Both the position numbers and the translations under genes were made by a program. Shown here one piece after another: positions 10,301-19,967 of a stretch of DNA of 47,539 nt; the stretch's first letter is position 1; each line of letters begins with the position of its first letter. The stretch spans positions 1 to 47,539 of the forward strand of contig LUUF01000070.1 of NCBI GenBank assembly GCA_001644045.1, in the 5' to 3' direction. Under the pieces are notes generated by a model, which was given only the letters and a program-made list of their open reading frames with translations, searched no databases and had not been told where the DNA came from. The stretch comes from Methylomonas methanica (GTDB lineage: Bacteria > Pseudomonadota > Gammaproteobacteria > Methylococcales > Methylomonadaceae).

Positions 10301-13300
10301 GTTTCTCGTGGGGTAACGAAGCGTTGCCGGGCTACACTTATGGGGGATATGACGAGTCGCGCATCCGGATGTTTCAAACCCTCGATATCACTTGGCAGCC
10401 CGGTTCCGTTGCCAGAATTGTCATGCCCACTCCGTTTGTTAATAGCTATGGAACAACCGTTTTCAGCAACGATTGGGAACAAACTGGCATTGAGTATTTT
10501 GAGTTTGCCGATGGCAGTCGCATGAGGATGACGCAAATATTGGCGTCGGCCAATGTACCGGTTCGGCCTACTGTGAGCCGTCGAGCTGACAATACTTTGA
10601 CGGGTACGGTGGGCGCTGACGAACTACTAGGGTTTTCAGATGCAGACGATTTGTATGGTGGGTATGGAGCGGATACTCTGGTCGGTAACGCCGGCGACGA
10701 TTGGCTGTTTGGCGGTGCCGGTGATGACCGCCTGGAAGGTGGGATTGGTGATGACAGTTATTATTTTCTAGCCGATGAAGTCGGGACAGATTTGCTGTAT
10801 GACTTGGGATACGGTGGAAACTATAGCGGCGGTTACGGCGGTGATTATGGAGGAAGTTATGGCGGAAGCTACGGCGGTGATTACGGCGGAAATAACGATA
10901 CTGTCGTGTTCGGTGACGGTGTCAGTCTATCTAACTTCAATTTTGCTTGGAACGAGGAGGCATTAATCTCGGCGGTTGATGGCAGCACTCAGTGGTATCA
11001 AACGCTGGATATTACCTGGCAGCCCGATTCCACTGTCAGAATCGTCATGCCGCGCGCCGATAGGAACGACGCCGAGCAGATAGGCATTGAATACTTCAAA
11101 TTTGCCGATGGCAGTCAGATGACAATGGCACAAATGCTATCATTAGCCGGACCATCCCCTGAACATAGCCCCCTCATTAACACCCCGTTAGCTGATCAAG
11201 TGGCTACGGAAGATATGCCTTTTTCTTACACTATTCCACAGAATGCATTTGTCGATCTCGATGCCGGAGACAGCTTGCGCTATAGCTATGATGGCTGGCC
11301 TGGGTGGTTAAATTTTGATCCGGAAACCCTGACTTTTAGCGGAACACCGCCTTTTAGCGGCACTACGGATCTTTACTCACCCAGCGGTTGGTGGAGCGTT
11401 AAAGTTACTGCCACTGATCGATTCGGTGCATCGATCAGCAATAGCTTTATGTTAACCGCAAATCCTATTAATAAAGTCACGGGGACCATGAGCGGCGACA
11501 GTCTGTTGGGAACGGCTCTGGCCGATGAATTAATCGGTCTGGCCGGTTCCGACCAACTGGATGGTGGATCAGGCACCGATAAGCTGATCGGTGGTTTAGG
11601 TGACGATATATTAAATGGCGGAGCCGGTGATGATCTGCTTTACGGTGGCGACATCTTGGATAATTCAGTTGCCACGCCGATTAATCAGTTAGTGATCAAT
11701 GCCAAGGCTAGTTTACTGAACGACGGGGGCGGTGCGCGGATGGATGTGTATATCGATGGCCTACTTAAAACCAGCTTTAGTGTCACCAATACCCAAAACT
11801 ATCAAGCCTACACGGTCGACCCGGCATTGCTAGGTGTCGACGGACACCGGATCGAGGTGGCTTTCAGCAACGATAGCACCATTGCGGGCACGCCGGCGCA
11901 AGACCGTAATCTGTTTGTGAGCGGTATTGTTCTGAATGGCGTCGCCATTGCCACCACTGCCGGCGGCGTTTATTACGACATTGGCGCTGGGACCACGGCG
12001 CTGGACGGTCAAAACTTGTTGGCCGGTCAAGTGACAATGCCGTGGAACGGTGCTTTGCGCTTCAATCTGGATGGCAACGACCGGCTGGATGGTGGCATAG
12101 GCGCGGACACCATGATAGGCGGATTCGGGAACGATATATACATCGTTGACGATGTTGCCGATGTAATCGATGAACATATCGACAGCGGTATAGACATGGT
12201 GCAGAGCAGCATAGACTATGACTTGAAAAACGCCGCTAATGTTGAAAACCTTATGTTGGTGGGAGTGGATGCGCTAGATGGCACCGGTAATGCACTAAAC
12301 AATACCCTCTTCGGCAGCATAGCTGGCAATTGGTTGGACGGTGATCTGGGGGGGGATCGTATGGTCGGAGGTCAAGGCAATGACTACTACATGATCGACA
12401 ACATCGGCGATGTCGTCGTAGAAAACAGCGGCGAAGGTACCGATACCGTTTTGTCAGAGGTGAGTTACAGTTTGTCCGCCAACGTCGAAAATCTTTCCTT
12501 GACCGGTACTGCTGCAATTAATGCAACCGGCAATACGCTGAACAATATCCTGGAAGGCAACGCTGGCAATAACACTCTGAATGGCGATGCCGGCGACGAC
12601 ACCCTGAAAGGTCAGGCCGGCAACGACAGCGTTAATGGTGGAGTTGGCAACGATGTGCTTTACGGCGGCGATGTCATTGATGTCGTGCCTGCCACGCTTG
12701 TTAACCAATTGGTGATCAACGCTAAAGCAAATTTGTTGAACGATGGCGTCGGTGCCCGAATGGACGTGTATATCGACGGTGTGTTGAAAACCACCTTCAG
12801 CGTCACTAACACCGCTGCTTACCAAGATTACACCGTTGATCCTGGTTTACTGGGCATTGGCGCGCACCTCATCGATATCGCCTTTAGCAACGATGCGGCA
12901 ATCGCCTCTCCACCTCAAGACCGCAATTTGTATGTCAATACCATCACAATCAACGGGCAGAGTATTGCAAATACAGCCGACGGCGTTTATTACGATATTG
13001 GCGCGGGTACGGCGGCTTTGGACGGTAAAAACCTGATTGCCGGCCAAGGGGTGATGCCGTGGAACGGCGGACTACGTTTCAATCTGGATGGTAATGATCG
13101 ATTGGACGGTGGAATCGGCGCGGATACGATGTCTGGAGGGTTGGGCAACGACATCTACATCGTCGGCGAAGCCGGCGACAGCGTTATCGAAGCGGCAAAT
13201 GCTGGTATCGACCTTGTGCAGAGCAGCATCAGTTACGATCTGAATAAGTCCGCCAATGTTGAAAATCTGACCTTGACCGGTTTGGCTACCATCGACGCCA

Positions 13301-14046
13301 TCGGTAACGCGCTGGACAACACGTTACTGGGGAATATGGCGGACAACCGGTTGGATGGCGGATTGGGCATAGACCGATTAGCCGGTGGCCTAGGCAACGA
13401 TACCTACGTGGTGGATAACGTTAGCGATGTGATTGTGGAAAACACCAATAGCGGTAACGACTCGGTCGAGTCCTCTATCTCATGGACTTTGGGCGCCGAG
13501 TTGGAAAAACTGGCATTGACCGGCTCAACAGCCATCAATGGGACAGGCAACGCCCTGAACAACGTGCTCAAGGGTAACAGCGCCGCCAACAGCCTATCCG
13601 CTGCGGCCGGTAACGATACCCTGGACGGTCTGGGCGCCGCCGATACGCTAACCGGCGGCACCGGCAACGACACCTATATCCTGGGTCGGGGTTACGCTGC
13701 GGATACGGTAGTGGAGAACGATGCGACGGCGGGCAACACCGACATTGCTCAATTCCTGGCCGGCATCACGGCTGAGCAGTTGTGGTTTATCCACTCCGGT
13801 AATAATCTGGAAGCCAGTATCATCGGTACCTCGGATAAGTTAGTGTTGAAAGACTGGTATACCGGCACAGCCAACCACGTCGAGCAGTTCAAAACTACTG
13901 ACGGTGCGTTGACCTTGCTGGACAGTCAAGTGGAAAACCTGGTCTCCGCGATGGCCGCATTTGCCCCGCCGGCCGCCGGTCAAACCACCTTGCCAACCGA
14001 TTACCAAGCTGCGTTGGCACCGGTGATTGCGGCTAACTGGAAATAA
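4312..14046 (+). CDS. Giant RTX (type I secreted) protein with N-terminal GH24/T4-type lysozyme domain, 3244 aa
   Basis: Residues about 20-255 resemble a T4-type lysozyme (GH24). E34, D43 and T49 have the same relative spacing as Glu11-Asp20-Thr26 of T4 lysozyme, in a context of AEG, YLD and TIGIG. A later SLSYNG segment and a TAKRRFLE segment match the C-terminal lobe. From about residue 388, dozens of GGxGxDxLxGG nonapeptides form calcium-binding RTX blocks. Insertions include a unique region (about 1643-1893), a Tyr-Gly-Gly tract (2166-2193), a cadherin/Ig-like domain (about 2284-2383) and two copies of a CBM60-like (calcium-dependent carbohydrate-binding) module (about 2458-2585 and 2798-2925). 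The last 100 residues resemble other RTX C-termini and should hold the uncleaved secretion signal; there is no N-terminal signal peptide. The ABC and HlyD exporter genes follow. I infer secreted peptidoglycan hydrolysis against competitors; cell-surface remodelling or adhesion is an alternative. Confidence 0.9.
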   Translation: MTSFNYNTLDNANIISNGQTEYQRICFNLVKTAEGVKTEAYLDSKKIPTIGIGFNLRDTNVLQKVLMAFSVDGVTDLANVTNAFLVIANAPYNSDTALQTALNNKMAEYYAQGKVNRSTFAFAAGETGFNEMRDTFNQAVQEYEGNHLPGKNEPGRVDNWLANIPSSKERAVLVSLSYNGLINEGTSPTLRKAILDGNRAEAWYQIRYDSNKLGKHYLGNVIEPSEQLAFDKGEDKGTAKRRFLESETFGLYNDEVNVTPDEAKDAYRMLQLHRDYVLKYEAGYGQTSDGQDGSRGNQIDKANNDYHLTATSVVETLIQALTLARDALIADLQSKYTSLVGFDFSSYNALSIYLDPNRDSASQAINPQHNSKLDARQKDQNGNEIISNDILIGEGGDDTLIGGKGNDILIGGNGYDTYIWNTGDGTDTIIDEDGKGIIKVNNADVELFAVGAFIETTPGSGVWKKTMADGSILTLTHHSPWRLVTEDGSEIILGDDWQDGEFGIHRQSAGADVSGSVIPHGDLKPLDQDPNTDGIQIGTDALGNVIVGTEADPGREDTLYDDSGNDRLEGYAGSDILLANRGGDNLLYADQQQDFQTLYNQGQSATGTGQRGDLLSSGAGSDQLYGSNGRDALAGGDGADILLGGGDDDLLYGDGGFVGVGSGWSVNASVQLSGANYQASTLGGNDILYGGTGNDTLNGGQGADVLDGGAGRDILQGGEGNDVLYADEQVSEAVNGMNQANLSGDFLSGGLGDDMLIGVTLSNASTGESGGNDLMLGGDGQDWIDGGGGDDTLYGDASGYANSNWAVTRELATVGNTTTASIQFSNADATDLGIGSADTIYGGAGKDWIFSNQGDDVVDAGIDDDVVFGGLGQDTIFGRNGNDLLLGNNGTTSQLGDGSDYLDGGDGDDRLWGDGGSDVLLGGSGNDGLQGDGNGTISQEQGDDLLDGGAGNDQLYGDGGNDTLIGGTGNDDLYGGSGFDTYIINAGDGIDHIIDSDSEKNSKIIFGNGVNSSDVKLRLGSLMLDLGNGNAVHIENFDQTDVFNSSSVSSFEFADGTTLSIDQLLARGFDLSGANLDDTIFGTNTVDRINGYAGNDTLVAGAGNDVLDGGEGADIMAGGIGDDLYLNVSGEDTIADYEGHDTIRLAQANAVGAGGVSIYNFGDQNQLRGVSIALDSGGALKLQNVFFGTDATLEFANGSTLDLETLVGNSLTTSLALTLGDSGGELYGGAGADNLHGGAGNDALSGALGADKLYGYAGNDTLNGGAGNDMLDAGAGDDTLIGGAGQDLLLGGAGNDVYQLEANSGPDLITDSQGQNLIRFGADLDQATLAVSVLTIAGQTALTLKVAGVELATITQGLTTYRFEFADGSQMSADEFMLNFRTDAVTQNGNDSDNTLFGGRAADSLSGNAGNDTLWGGAGNDQLLGGLGSDDYHYRLGDGHDIIQETDVVDAGLSSQDRVVFGPGIDLSDMVFSHRANGDLSLSVAGLADAITMVGWYADPAQRVENFVFADGQQVSADSLLALSLVPQLGGAGDDSLVGSAFRDILRGGNGNDLLSGNGGNDDLYGDAGTDTYVFAMNSGADQIFEVAGETSIIELSDYDLSRLAGTRVGDDLLLSVSGAGDSMTLKDFYTLNHDWQVKTPSGTSLSVAELLSNNTAYLASRSELTGLRDHWLADVRDSVTQAQKAAGMVSTAGEMSFQFDISQTATSYTRANGYGGWVPSNEASYTFNQPAVAIGGVSLLPYVSDNANITYEVGSSASILKNLVVDWSGPEVASSSRVYASTTGHYLYTTEQLVNLILSLGVSGMENPYVVTETPLYTATTTTTHYTGTVRSMTPADGTGYSVDNVQAQNFFQLGNYPTTLSMSVANSAIIIDQVAAGDSDNTIRYSGDLGIVQGGPGNDAIRVNGYGVSIGNQSFASQLFLDGGVGNDLIVGGFGSDTIVGGRGDDTLRGETGEDRYYFLAGDTGTDLVYDVGYGGPVDNDTVVFGVGITLADLSFSWGNEALPGYTYGGYDESRIRMFQTLDITWQPGSVARIVMPTPFVNSYGTTVFSNDWEQTGIEYFEFADGSRMRMTQILASANVPVRPTVSRRADNTLTGTVGADELLGFSDADDLYGGYGADTLVGNAGDDWLFGGAGDDRLEGGIGDDSYYFLADEVGTDLLYDLGYGGNYSGGYGGDYGGSYGGSYGGDYGGNNDTVVFGDGVSLSNFNFAWNEEALISAVDGSTQWYQTLDITWQPDSTVRIVMPRADRNDAEQIGIEYFKFADGSQMTMAQMLSLAGPSPEHSPLINTPLADQVATEDMPFSYTIPQNAFVDLDAGDSLRYSYDGWPGWLNFDPETLTFSGTPPFSGTTDLYSPSGWWSVKVTATDRFGASISNSFMLTANPINKVTGTMSGDSLLGTALADELIGLAGSDQLDGGSGTDKLIGGLGDDILNGGAGDDLLYGGDILDNSVATPINQLVINAKASLLNDGGGARMDVYIDGLLKTSFSVTNTQNYQAYTVDPALLGVDGHRIEVAFSNDSTIAGTPAQDRNLFVSGIVLNGVAIATTAGGVYYDIGAGTTALDGQNLLAGQVTMPWNGALRFNLDGNDRLDGGIGADTMIGGFGNDIYIVDDVADVIDEHIDSGIDMVQSSIDYDLKNAANVENLMLVGVDALDGTGNALNNTLFGSIAGNWLDGDLGGDRMVGGQGNDYYMIDNIGDVVVENSGEGTDTVLSEVSYSLSANVENLSLTGTAAINATGNTLNNILEGNAGNNTLNGDAGDDTLKGQAGNDSVNGGVGNDVLYGGDVIDVVPATLVNQLVINAKANLLNDGVGARMDVYIDGVLKTTFSVTNTAAYQDYTVDPGLLGIGAHLIDIAFSNDAAIASPPQDRNLYVNTITINGQSIANTADGVYYDIGAGTAALDGKNLIAGQGVMPWNGGLRFNLDGNDRLDGGIGADTMSGGLGNDIYIVGEAGDSVIEAANAGIDLVQSSISYDLNKSANVENLTLTGLATIDAIGNALDNTLLGNMADNRLDGGLGIDRLAGGLGNDTYVVDNVSDVIVENTNSGNDSVESSISWTLGAELEKLALTGSTAINGTGNALNNVLKGNSAANSLSAAAGNDTLDGLGAADTLTGGTGNDTYILGRGYAADTVVENDATAGNTDIAQFLAGITAEQLWFIHSGNNLEASIIGTSDKLVLKDWYTGTANHVEQFKTTDGALTLLDSQVENLVSAMAAFAPPAAGQTTLPTDYQAALAPVIAANWK
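10807..10893 (+). repeat. In-frame 12-bp tandem repeat encoding a Tyr-Gly-Gly-(Asp/Ser) tract
   Basis: Within the RTX gene, units of about 12 bases such as GGCGGTTACGGC and GGTGATTATGGA repeat in frame. They give Tyr-Gly-Gly followed by Asp or Ser several times. The homologous position in the preceding RTX module (near 10229-10260) has only a short GYGGPVDND segment, so the tract is an expansion specific to this module. Confidence 0.75.
11680..12170 (+). repeat. Duplicated CBM60-like plus RTX module, copy 1
   Basis: This segment and 12700-13190 encode the same order of elements: [23 protein letters not shown], a TFSVTNT-type strand, a VDP-LLG turn, a DRNL segment, [14 protein letters not shown] and [13 protein letters not shown]. 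Codon choices differ often between the copies, so the duplication is old. The fold resembles calcium-dependent xylan-binding modules (CBM60/CBM36 type). The ligand here is unknown. Confidence 0.7.
12700..13190 (+). repeat. Duplicated CBM60-like plus RTX module, copy 2
   Basis: Second copy of the module at 11680-12170, about 1.02 kb downstream in the same frame, separated by RTX repeats and [21 protein letters not shown] segments. The residue order is the same as in copy 1, with scattered substitutions and silent changes. Confidence 0.7.
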
Positions 14047-14074
14047 ACTATAGGCAAGGCGCAGGGATCAGGTA

Positions 14075-14114
14075 AAAGCCGCTCGGATTAGTTAGTCTGA
14101 CTCGATGCGGCTTT
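14075..14114 (+). terminator. Hairpin between toxin gene and exporter genes, possible attenuator
   Basis: AAAGCCGC at 14075-14082 pairs with GCGGCTTT at 14107-14114 across a 24-base loop that can pair further. Only a weak T-rich tract follows (GGATTTTACT). It lies in the 145-base gap between the RTX stop and the ABC transporter start. Leaky terminators between substrate and exporter genes are known from the E. coli hly operon, where they keep exporter levels below substrate levels. That role here is inferred. Confidence 0.5.
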
Positions 14115-14191
14115 GGATTTTACTCGGCGTTCCCGGTCGTTAATAACCCACTTAATATTCTTACTCTCCTTTCAAGCTATTTTCGCGTGCA

Positions 14192-16333
14192 ATGACAACT
14201 ATCTCTCCCGCTAGCGGTGCCCCCGCCGCTACCCTCGATACCGGCCTGGCCTGTCTGGCCATGCTGGCCCGTCTGCACGGCGTTGCCGTCGATCCCGACC
14301 AGCTGGCTCACCAGTTTCGACCTAGCGGTCAAGTACTGGGTGGGGACGATATTCTGCTGGCCGCCAAAACGCTGGGCTTGCAGGCCAAACGGGTCAAGGC
14401 TAGTGTGGCCCGCTTGGATAAAACGCCGCTACCGGCTATTGCGGTTTCAGGCGACGGAAGCTTTTTCGTCCTGGCCCGCGTCGATAACGGCCAAGTCCTG
14501 ATCCACGACCCGGCCGCCGCCCGCCCCGAACAAATGCCGTTAGAGGCTTTCGCCGAGCGTTGGTCAGGCGCCCTGATCTTGTTTACCTCGCGGGCCTCAT
14601 TGGCTGCCGAGCTGGGCAAGTTCGATTTCACCTGGTTCATCCCGGCCATCGTCAAATACCGCAAGCTGTTGCTGGAAGTGTTGCTGGTCAGTCTGGTCTT
14701 GCAGTTGTTTGCCTTGGTCACGCCCTTGTTCTTTCAGGTGGTGATGGACAAGGTATTGGTGCATAGAGGTTTTACCACCTTGGATGTCATTGCCATCGGT
14801 CTGCTGGTGGTGACCTTGTTCGAAGTGCTGCTGACCGGTTTGCGCGGCTATGTGTTTGCCCACACTACCAGCCGCATCGATGTCGAACTGGGGGCGCGGC
14901 TGTTCCGACATTTGTTGAATCTGCCGATGGCCTATTTCGAAGCGCGGCGGGTCGGCGATTCGGTGGCGCGGGTCCGCGAGCTGGAAAACATTCGGGCCTT
15001 TCTGACCGGCAATGCGGTGACGGTGGTATTGGACTTGTTGTTCTCGGTAGTGTTTCTGGCGGTGATGGCCTATTACAGCGTCGATCTGACCCTGATCGTG
15101 TTGGTGTCCTTGCCCTGTTACGTCTTGCTGTCGGTGCTATACACCCCGCTATTGCGCGGCCGCTTGCACGAGAAATTCAATCGCGGCGCCGAGAACCAGG
15201 CCTTTCTGGTGGAAGCCATCTCCGGCATCGGCACCGTCAAAGCCATGGCCGTAGAGCCGCAATTGACCCGGCATTGGGACAAGCAACTGGCCGGTTATGT
15301 CTCGGCCGGCTTTCGTACCGCCAGTGTTGGCCTGTTCGCCAACGCCGGCGTCACCTTGATCGGCAAGCTGGTCACCGTCGCCACCATGTGGCTGGGGGCT
15401 CGCTTGGTGATAGCTGGTGAACTCAGCGTCGGTCAATTGATCGCCTTTAACATGCTGGCCGGCCATGTCGCGCAACCGGTGATGCGGCTATCGCAGCTGT
15501 GGACCGACTTTCAGCAGACCGGCATCTCCATGCAACGGCTGGGCGATATTCTCAATACCCGTGGCGAAGCCGCCGGCAACAAGAGCAGCTTGCCGCCGAT
15601 ACAGGGCAAAATCGGTTTCGAACAGGTGGTGTTCCGCTACAACCCGGACGGCTCGGAAGTGCTGCGCGGCATTACGCTGGACATCGCCGCCGGCGAAGTA
15701 ATCGGTATCGTCGGCCGTTCCGGTTCCGGCAAGAGTACCTTGACCAAATTGCTGCAACGCCTATACGTACCGGAACGTGGGCGGGTGTTGGTGGACGGCA
15801 TGGATTTGGCCTTGGCCGACGTCTCGTCCTTACGCCGGCAGATCGGCGTAGTATTGCAAGAAAACGTGCTATTCAACCGCAGCATTCGCGACAACATTGC
15901 CTTGACCGATCCCGGCGCGCCGTTACCGCAAGTGATCGCCGCCGCCAAACTGGCCGGCGCCCACGACTTTATCCTGGAACTACCGGAAGCCTACGACACC
16001 ATGGTCGGCGAACACGGCTCCACCCTGTCCGGTGGCCAACGCCAGCGTATCGCCATCGCCAGAGCCTTGATCAGCAACCCGCGCATCCTGATCTTCGACG
16101 AGGCCACCAGTGCGTTGGACTACGAATCCGAACGCATCATCCAGAACAATATGAAAGCCATCTGCCAGGGCCGCACCGTCATCATCATTGCCCACCGCTT
16201 GAGTGCGGTACGCGATGCCAACCGCATCGTGGTGATGGACAAAGGCCAGATCGTCGAAGCCGGTAGCCATAGTGAACTGTTGACCCACGAGTTGGGCCAT
16301 TACAGCCGGCTGCATCGGTTGCAGATGGGATAA
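14192..16333 (+). CDS. Type I secretion ABC transporter, HlyB-like with degenerate C39 domain
   Basis: A 713-residue HlyB/PrtD-type exporter, close to HlyB's usual length. Domain order is an N-terminal C39-like domain (1-135), a six-helix ABC transmembrane region (about 155-430) and a nucleotide-binding domain. Walker A is GRSGSGKST near 508-516, the signature LSGGQRQ near 613, Walker [13 protein letters not shown] near 632-643 and the H-loop IIAHRLS near 666. In active C39 peptidases the motif is C-G-x-A-x-L-x-M; here it reads TGLACLAM with Thr17 replacing the catalytic Cys. It should therefore be a non-cleaving HlyB-like domain that binds an RTX substrate, which fits a substrate with a C-terminal signal and no double-Gly leader. 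It ends 4 bases before the HlyD gene. Confidence 0.93.
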   Translation: MTTISPASGAPAATLDTGLACLAMLARLHGVAVDPDQLAHQFRPSGQVLGGDDILLAAKTLGLQAKRVKASVARLDKTPLPAIAVSGDGSFFVLARVDNGQVLIHDPAAARPEQMPLEAFAERWSGALILFTSRASLAAELGKFDFTWFIPAIVKYRKLLLEVLLVSLVLQLFALVTPLFFQVVMDKVLVHRGFTTLDVIAIGLLVVTLFEVLLTGLRGYVFAHTTSRIDVELGARLFRHLLNLPMAYFEARRVGDSVARVRELENIRAFLTGNAVTVVLDLLFSVVFLAVMAYYSVDLTLIVLVSLPCYVLLSVLYTPLLRGRLHEKFNRGAENQAFLVEAISGIGTVKAMAVEPQLTRHWDKQLAGYVSAGFRTASVGLFANAGVTLIGKLVTVATMWLGARLVIAGELSVGQLIAFNMLAGHVAQPVMRLSQLWTDFQQTGISMQRLGDILNTRGEAAGNKSSLPPIQGKIGFEQVVFRYNPDGSEVLRGITLDIAAGEVIGIVGRSGSGKSTLTKLLQRLYVPERGRVLVDGMDLALADVSSLRRQIGVVLQENVLFNRSIRDNIALTDPGAPLPQVIAAAKLAGAHDFILELPEAYDTMVGEHGSTLSGGQRQRIAIARALISNPRILIFDEATSALDYESERIIQNNMKAICQGRTVIIIAHRLSAVRDANRIVVMDKGQIVEAGSHSELLTHELGHYSRLHRLQMG

Positions 16334-16337
16334 TACG

Positions 16338-17771
16338 ATGTTGAAACTTCAAGCAAGCCTAGATCTGTTACACCGCTACCGACAAGCCTTCCGGCACGCC
16401 TGGTCACGGCGCGCGGAATTGGACAGTGTACCCCGCTTAGCGCACGAAAGCGCTTTTCTGCCGGCTGCGCTGGCCTTACAGGAAACCCCGGTGTCACCCG
16501 CGCCGCGCGTGGCGATCTGGTTGCTGATCGGCTTTGCGTTGTTGGCGGTGCTGTGGGCCTGTTTCGGCCGGATCGACATCGTCGCTACTGCCCAGGGCAA
16601 GATTGTCCCCAACGACAGGGTCAAGACCCTTCAGCCGCTGGAAACCGCCACGGTCAAAGCCATCCATGTCAACGATGGCCAAGCGGTCAAGGCTGGCGAT
16701 GTGTTGATCGAACTGGACGCGACCGCCGCCGATGCCGATACCGCCAGTATCGCCAACGATTTACGCACCGCGCAACTGACGGCGGCCCGAGACAGCGCCT
16801 TTTTACAGAGCCTGGCGGCGCTGCAAAACGGTAAACCCCAAAAGCCGCAGCTCCAGGCGCCGGAAACGATGCCTATGGAACAAGTCCAACACGAACAACG
16901 CCTGCTGGATGGCGAATGGCAGGAACTGACCAGCAAACTGGAACGCCTGGAAGCCGACAAGTCCAGCCGGCAGGCGGCTTTGCGTTCGGTGCAGGCCACC
17001 GTGGCCAAATTGGCGCAGTCCGCACCGATTGCCCGCCGGCTGGCCGAGGATTATCAGCAACTACAAGCCAAAAAGTTTGTCTCCAGCCACAACTACCTGG
17101 AACGCGAACAGGCCAGGATCGAACAGGAAGGCGAACTGGCGACGCAACGGGAAAAGCAACAGGAACTCAGTGCGGCGATTCAGGAAGCCGCCAAACAACA
17201 AAGCGAACTGTTAGCCGCCGCCCGGCGCACAGCGTTGGACCGGCTGCACGATAGCGAACAGAAAATCGAAACCTATACCCAGGCCGGCATCAAGGCCCGC
17301 CAGCGCGGCCAACTGCTGACTCTGACCGCACCGGTGGACGGCATCGTCCAGCAACTGGCGATCCACACCGTCGGCGGCGTGGTCACCCCGGCGCAACCGC
17401 TACTGATCGTGGTCCCCGCCGATCAAGCGATGGAAATCGAAGCCTTTGTCGAAAACAAAGACATCGGCTTCGTCAATCCCGGCCAGGCAGCCGAAATCAA
17501 AATCGAAACCTTCCCTTACACCAAATACGGCACCCTGCACGGCGCAGTCACCCATGTATCCAGCGACGCCATCAACGACGAGAAACGTGGCCTGATTTAT
17601 TCATCCCGAGTCAAATTGCCGCGCACCACCATGGCCGTCGAAAACAAGACCGTCAACCTGACGCCGGGCATGGCGGTGACGGTGGAAGTCAAAACCGGGC
17701 AACGACGAGTGATTGAATACTTCCTGTCCCCACTGATCGAGCATGTCGGGGAAAGTTTGCGGGAGCGATAG
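16338..17771 (+). CDS. HlyD-family type I secretion periplasmic adaptor
   Basis: A 477-residue membrane fusion protein. A cytoplasmic N-terminus (1-55) is followed by one membrane helix (about 57-76, VAIWLLIGFALLAVLW). Then comes a lipoyl/barrel-sandwich half beginning IVATAQGKIVPNDRVKTLQP, a long alpha-helical coiled coil (about 145-310, rich in Gln, Glu, Ala and Lys), the second lipoyl half (LTLTAPVDGIVQQL) and a beta-barrel. The C-terminal TPGMAVTVEVKTGQRR segment is typical. It links the ABC transporter to a TolC-type outer membrane channel. It starts 4 bases after the ABC gene stop, in one operon. No TolC gene is in the window, so the channel must be encoded elsewhere. Confidence 0.93.
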   Translation: MLKLQASLDLLHRYRQAFRHAWSRRAELDSVPRLAHESAFLPAALALQETPVSPAPRVAIWLLIGFALLAVLWACFGRIDIVATAQGKIVPNDRVKTLQPLETATVKAIHVNDGQAVKAGDVLIELDATAADADTASIANDLRTAQLTAARDSAFLQSLAALQNGKPQKPQLQAPETMPMEQVQHEQRLLDGEWQELTSKLERLEADKSSRQAALRSVQATVAKLAQSAPIARRLAEDYQQLQAKKFVSSHNYLEREQARIEQEGELATQREKQQELSAAIQEAAKQQSELLAAARRTALDRLHDSEQKIETYTQAGIKARQRGQLLTLTAPVDGIVQQLAIHTVGGVVTPAQPLLIVVPADQAMEIEAFVENKDIGFVNPGQAAEIKIETFPYTKYGTLHGAVTHVSSDAINDEKRGLIYSSRVKLPRTTMAVENKTVNLTPGMAVTVEVKTGQRRVIEYFLSPLIEHVGESLRER

Positions 17772-17953
17772 GTTTAAATGCTCCGTCAGCATTTGCACAG
17801 CCAATTTTATCATCGGCACCATTGACTATGGCGGCTCCGGGGCAATATTAGTGATTAGCTAGGACGATTAAATAGAGCGGTATGAAATTGCAATGGTCGA
17901 TTGCCGTGCCGTTTAGGCCAGTATGATGCTATTAAGTCTAGACTCCAGGTACC

Positions 17954-18166
17954 CATCATCTTCTGTCCGACCTTGAACGGGCAGTATTTTTATACTTGAA
18001 TGGCATACAGATACGGTAGACATTCGAGAGCAATTTCCATTGCGATTGGAAGATACCTGCTTAATAGCTGATGAGGCGCGAATTAAGCCCCCCCGAATCA
18101 CGAGGCGCGTTGCAAATCATGAGTTCTGATTTTTTGGTCAATACTCGTAATTTGGAACATCCCAAC
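17954..18166 (+). pseudogene. TnsA-like (Tn7-type transposon endonuclease) remnant
   Basis: Three short frames read in sequence give TnsA-like text: HHLLSDLERAVFLYL from 17954, then, after a one-base shift, LEWHTDTVDIREQFPL and a short ED-T-CLIA segment, then, after another shift at a run of seven C, RGALQIMSSDFLVNTR. DIREQ(F/Y)PL followed by an (M)TTDFL-like segment is characteristic of TnsA, the endonuclease subunit that cuts the 5' strands of Tn7-type elements. The similarity stops at 18166, where a 38-bp dispersed repeat begins. No TnsB or TnsC is visible. The order and spacing are hard to get by chance, but I could not align it to a family profile. Confidence 0.65.
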
Positions 18167-18204
18167 GCTGAAAATCTTGGAAGCGGAACGATAGTGAAGC
18201 GAAG
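18167..18204 (+). repeat. 38-bp inverted repeat, left copy
   Basis: The sequence from GCTGAAAATCTTGG to TAGTGAAGCGAAG occurs again in reverse orientation at 19861-19898 with one mismatch. In one frame both copies encode AENLGSGTIVKRR, and both are followed at different distances by SRC-x-DP. This indicates a longer, diverged dispersed repeat of which this is the conserved core. The two copies bracket the IS110/IS5 remnants. Confidence 0.8.
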
Positions 18205-18534
18205 ATTTTTAGTCCCCGATAGCCGATGTTCCGACCCTATATATGAACTCCTCCTCAATTGTAAGCCAAGTATTACAAATTGATGTCTTCAGCAATGATC
18301 GAGATTGCAGCCATATATTCGGTCTCTTGGTAGCAGTATTTCGCTTCGGACCCTGATGAAGCTATTCGCGCACTTTTACCACTATCATGTTGATGGATCC
18401 TTAAGAGCCTAAGGGGATGGCGGGGTTTAAAAGCACCGGTCTGACCTGTTGATGTCATCAATGTTGGTTTACTTGCCTCCGCAATCTGATTTAGGCCTAA
18501 GTTAGCCGGTTTGTGGGTATAACCCGGTTTTAAC
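18205..18534. other. Stretch without a recognisable gene between repeat core and IS110 remnant
   Basis: About 330 bases. The first 50 continue the dispersed repeat (SRCSDP in the plus frame). The rest has short interrupted frames only. I see no promoter, RNA gene or clear IS end, although the right boundary should contain the 3' end of the IS110 element. Confidence 0.4.
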
Positions 18535-19465
18535 CTATGCAGTCACTGCTTCATAAGCCCGACCCTGGCTAGCCATTGCCCATAAAGTCCGAGAATTTTT
18601 GTTAGCCAATGCCACGGCGACTTTATTAAAACCGCGTCGTTCTACCAAGGCTTGTAGCCATCGGCTCAAAGGATCGCTTTTACGACTGCAACATTTCACC
18701 ACCGCTCGGGCACCGTGGATCAGTAACGTTCGCAGATAGCTATTGCCGCGTTTACTGATTCCCAATAGCACTTGCTTGTCGCCACTGCTATGTTGACGCG
18801 GCACCAAGCCTAGGCTCGCGGCATAGTCACGGCTTTTGGCGTAACCTTTGCCTTCTCCGATTTCGGAAGCCATGATGGTGGCGGTGAGTGGGCCGATACC
18901 TGGCACATCAAGAAAGCGACGACTGAGCGTATTTTGCTGACAGAGTCGATGGATACGACTGTCCTGTAATTTGATATCGTCATCCAGCAATTTTAGTTGT
19001 TCATATTGTTCAGCAAACAGTTCTCGGCTTAAGGCTGACAACGTATTCTCAGCATCTTCCAAAATGAGCGGTAGGTGCCGTCTCACCTGATTAACGCCTT
19101 GAGGTAACGTAATGCCACGTTCGCTCAGAAAGCCACGAATTTGATTGACGAGCCCGGTGCGTTCAGCCACCCGTTGCTGGCGCAGGCGATGTCACATCTG
19201 AATGTCTTGCTGCGTCTGGTTTTTCACCGCAACCGTCCGCTTGTTTGGGCGGGTCACTGCCGTGAAAATAGCCTCGGTCGGCATCGTTAAAATCGTTCTT
19301 GTTACCCACCACAAAGGCCTTTACGAAGCGGGCGTTTAGCAATATGACTTCGTGGCCAAGCTTGGTAAATTCGCGTGCCCAATAATGCGAACCGCCACAC
19401 GCTTCAATGCCCATCAAGCTCACCGGCAAGTTGGCGACAAACGCCAGTAATTCACTGCGCTTTAG
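18535..19465 (-). pseudogene. IS110-family transposase pseudogene
   Basis: The C-terminal Transposase_20 half (18535-19170) is intact, with DVPGIGPLTATIMASEIGEG, YAASLGLVPRQHSSG and LGISKRGNSYLRTLLIHGAR. The N-terminal DEDD half is recognisable as LPVSLMGIEACGG, FVKAFVVGNKNDFNDAD and, in another frame, EAIFTAVTRPNKRTVAVKNQ. Three lesions are visible: a one-base shift near 19280 after NDAD, an in-frame TGA at 19192-19194 in the linker, and loss of the first 40-60 residues (including the first catalytic Asp), replaced by an IS5-family fragment at about 19465. It cannot make an active transposase. A neighbouring intact copy elsewhere could still mobilise its ends. Confidence 0.85.
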
Positions 19466-19466
19466 T

Positions 19467-19590
19467 TTCTTTTTTGGTGGTGTTACCCGCGACCGATTTT
19501 CCGATCGCCGTTGCCTGCTCACGGGCCGCGCCGCTAATATGTTGATGGGCTTTCACAATACTGCCATCAATAAAGGTGGCGGATTCAAAA
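19467..19590 (-). pseudogene. IS5-family transposase fragment
   Basis: On the minus strand one frame reads FIDGSIVKAHQHISGAARE followed by QATAIGKSVAGNTTK. This is the DDE-domain N-terminal motif of IS5-family (IS427-like) transposases, with the first catalytic Asp in IDGS. Similarity ends at the poly-A run near 19465, where IS110 sequence starts in a different frame. The fragment is under 130 bases and non-functional. Confidence 0.7.
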
Positions 19591-19669
19591 CCGAAGTGCA
19601 ACACCTCGATTATTAATGAATGAGACTTGACTGTTGCGAGCTGTTCAATAGTAATTCCCTATAGACAGT

Positions 19670-19754
19670 GAGCGGTCGGGGAGTCGCTATTTTTGCCGAA
19701 AGATTTTTTCGAGCTTCCCAGCAGGAAAAAATCGGCAAAAACTACGCGACCGCT
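19670..19754. repeat. Large imperfect hairpin repeat
   Basis: The left arm, AGCGGTCGGGGAGTCGC followed by TATTTTTGCCGA, pairs with a right arm of TCGGCAAAAACTACGCGACCGCT, with the loop around GAGCTTCCCAGC. The arm segment TCGGGGAGTCGCTATTT (19676-19692) recurs exactly as the last 17 bases of the window, so the hairpin is a dispersed element in this genome. Confidence 0.75.
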
Positions 19755-19860
19755 TATGCCTGCGGCGCCCCGATTCGTCCGCGTCACCTCTCTCCTACCC
19801 AACAAGGGGTCGAAGCATCTGCTCTCGCATGACTTGACGTCGTAGCGCAGGGCAGGTTTT

Positions 19861-19898
19861 CTTCGCTTCACTATCGTTCCGCTCCCAAGATTTTCAGC
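19861..19898 (-). repeat. 38-bp inverted repeat, right copy
   Basis: Reverse complement of 18167-18204 with 37 of 38 bases identical. The surrounding DNA (19659-19964) has an open minus-strand frame that shares AENLGSGTIVKRR and SRC-x-DP with the left copy. I treat this as repeat-derived, not as a gene. Confidence 0.8.
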
Positions 19899-19967
19899 GG
19901 AAGCCCGTTTTAAACAGTCCCTCGCTTCTTGATCTGTCCGTTTTTGATGGTGGGGATCAAACACAAA

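Noticed and set aside
5062..13047. Many antisense and shifted open frames inside the RTX gene
   Set aside because: Repetitive GGC/GAT/GCC codons keep other frames open; none has start context or protein-like composition.
5470..13700. Regularly repeating short DNA motifs resembling a CRISPR or minisatellite array
   Set aside because: They are degenerate and in frame, encoding the GGxGxDxLxGG calcium-binding nonapeptide of one RTX protein; there are no conserved DNA repeats with unique spacers.
19659..19964. Minus-strand 101-codon ORF
   Set aside because: It consists of the dispersed 38-bp repeat and the large hairpin; part of it is shared with the left repeat copy, so it is repeat-derived.
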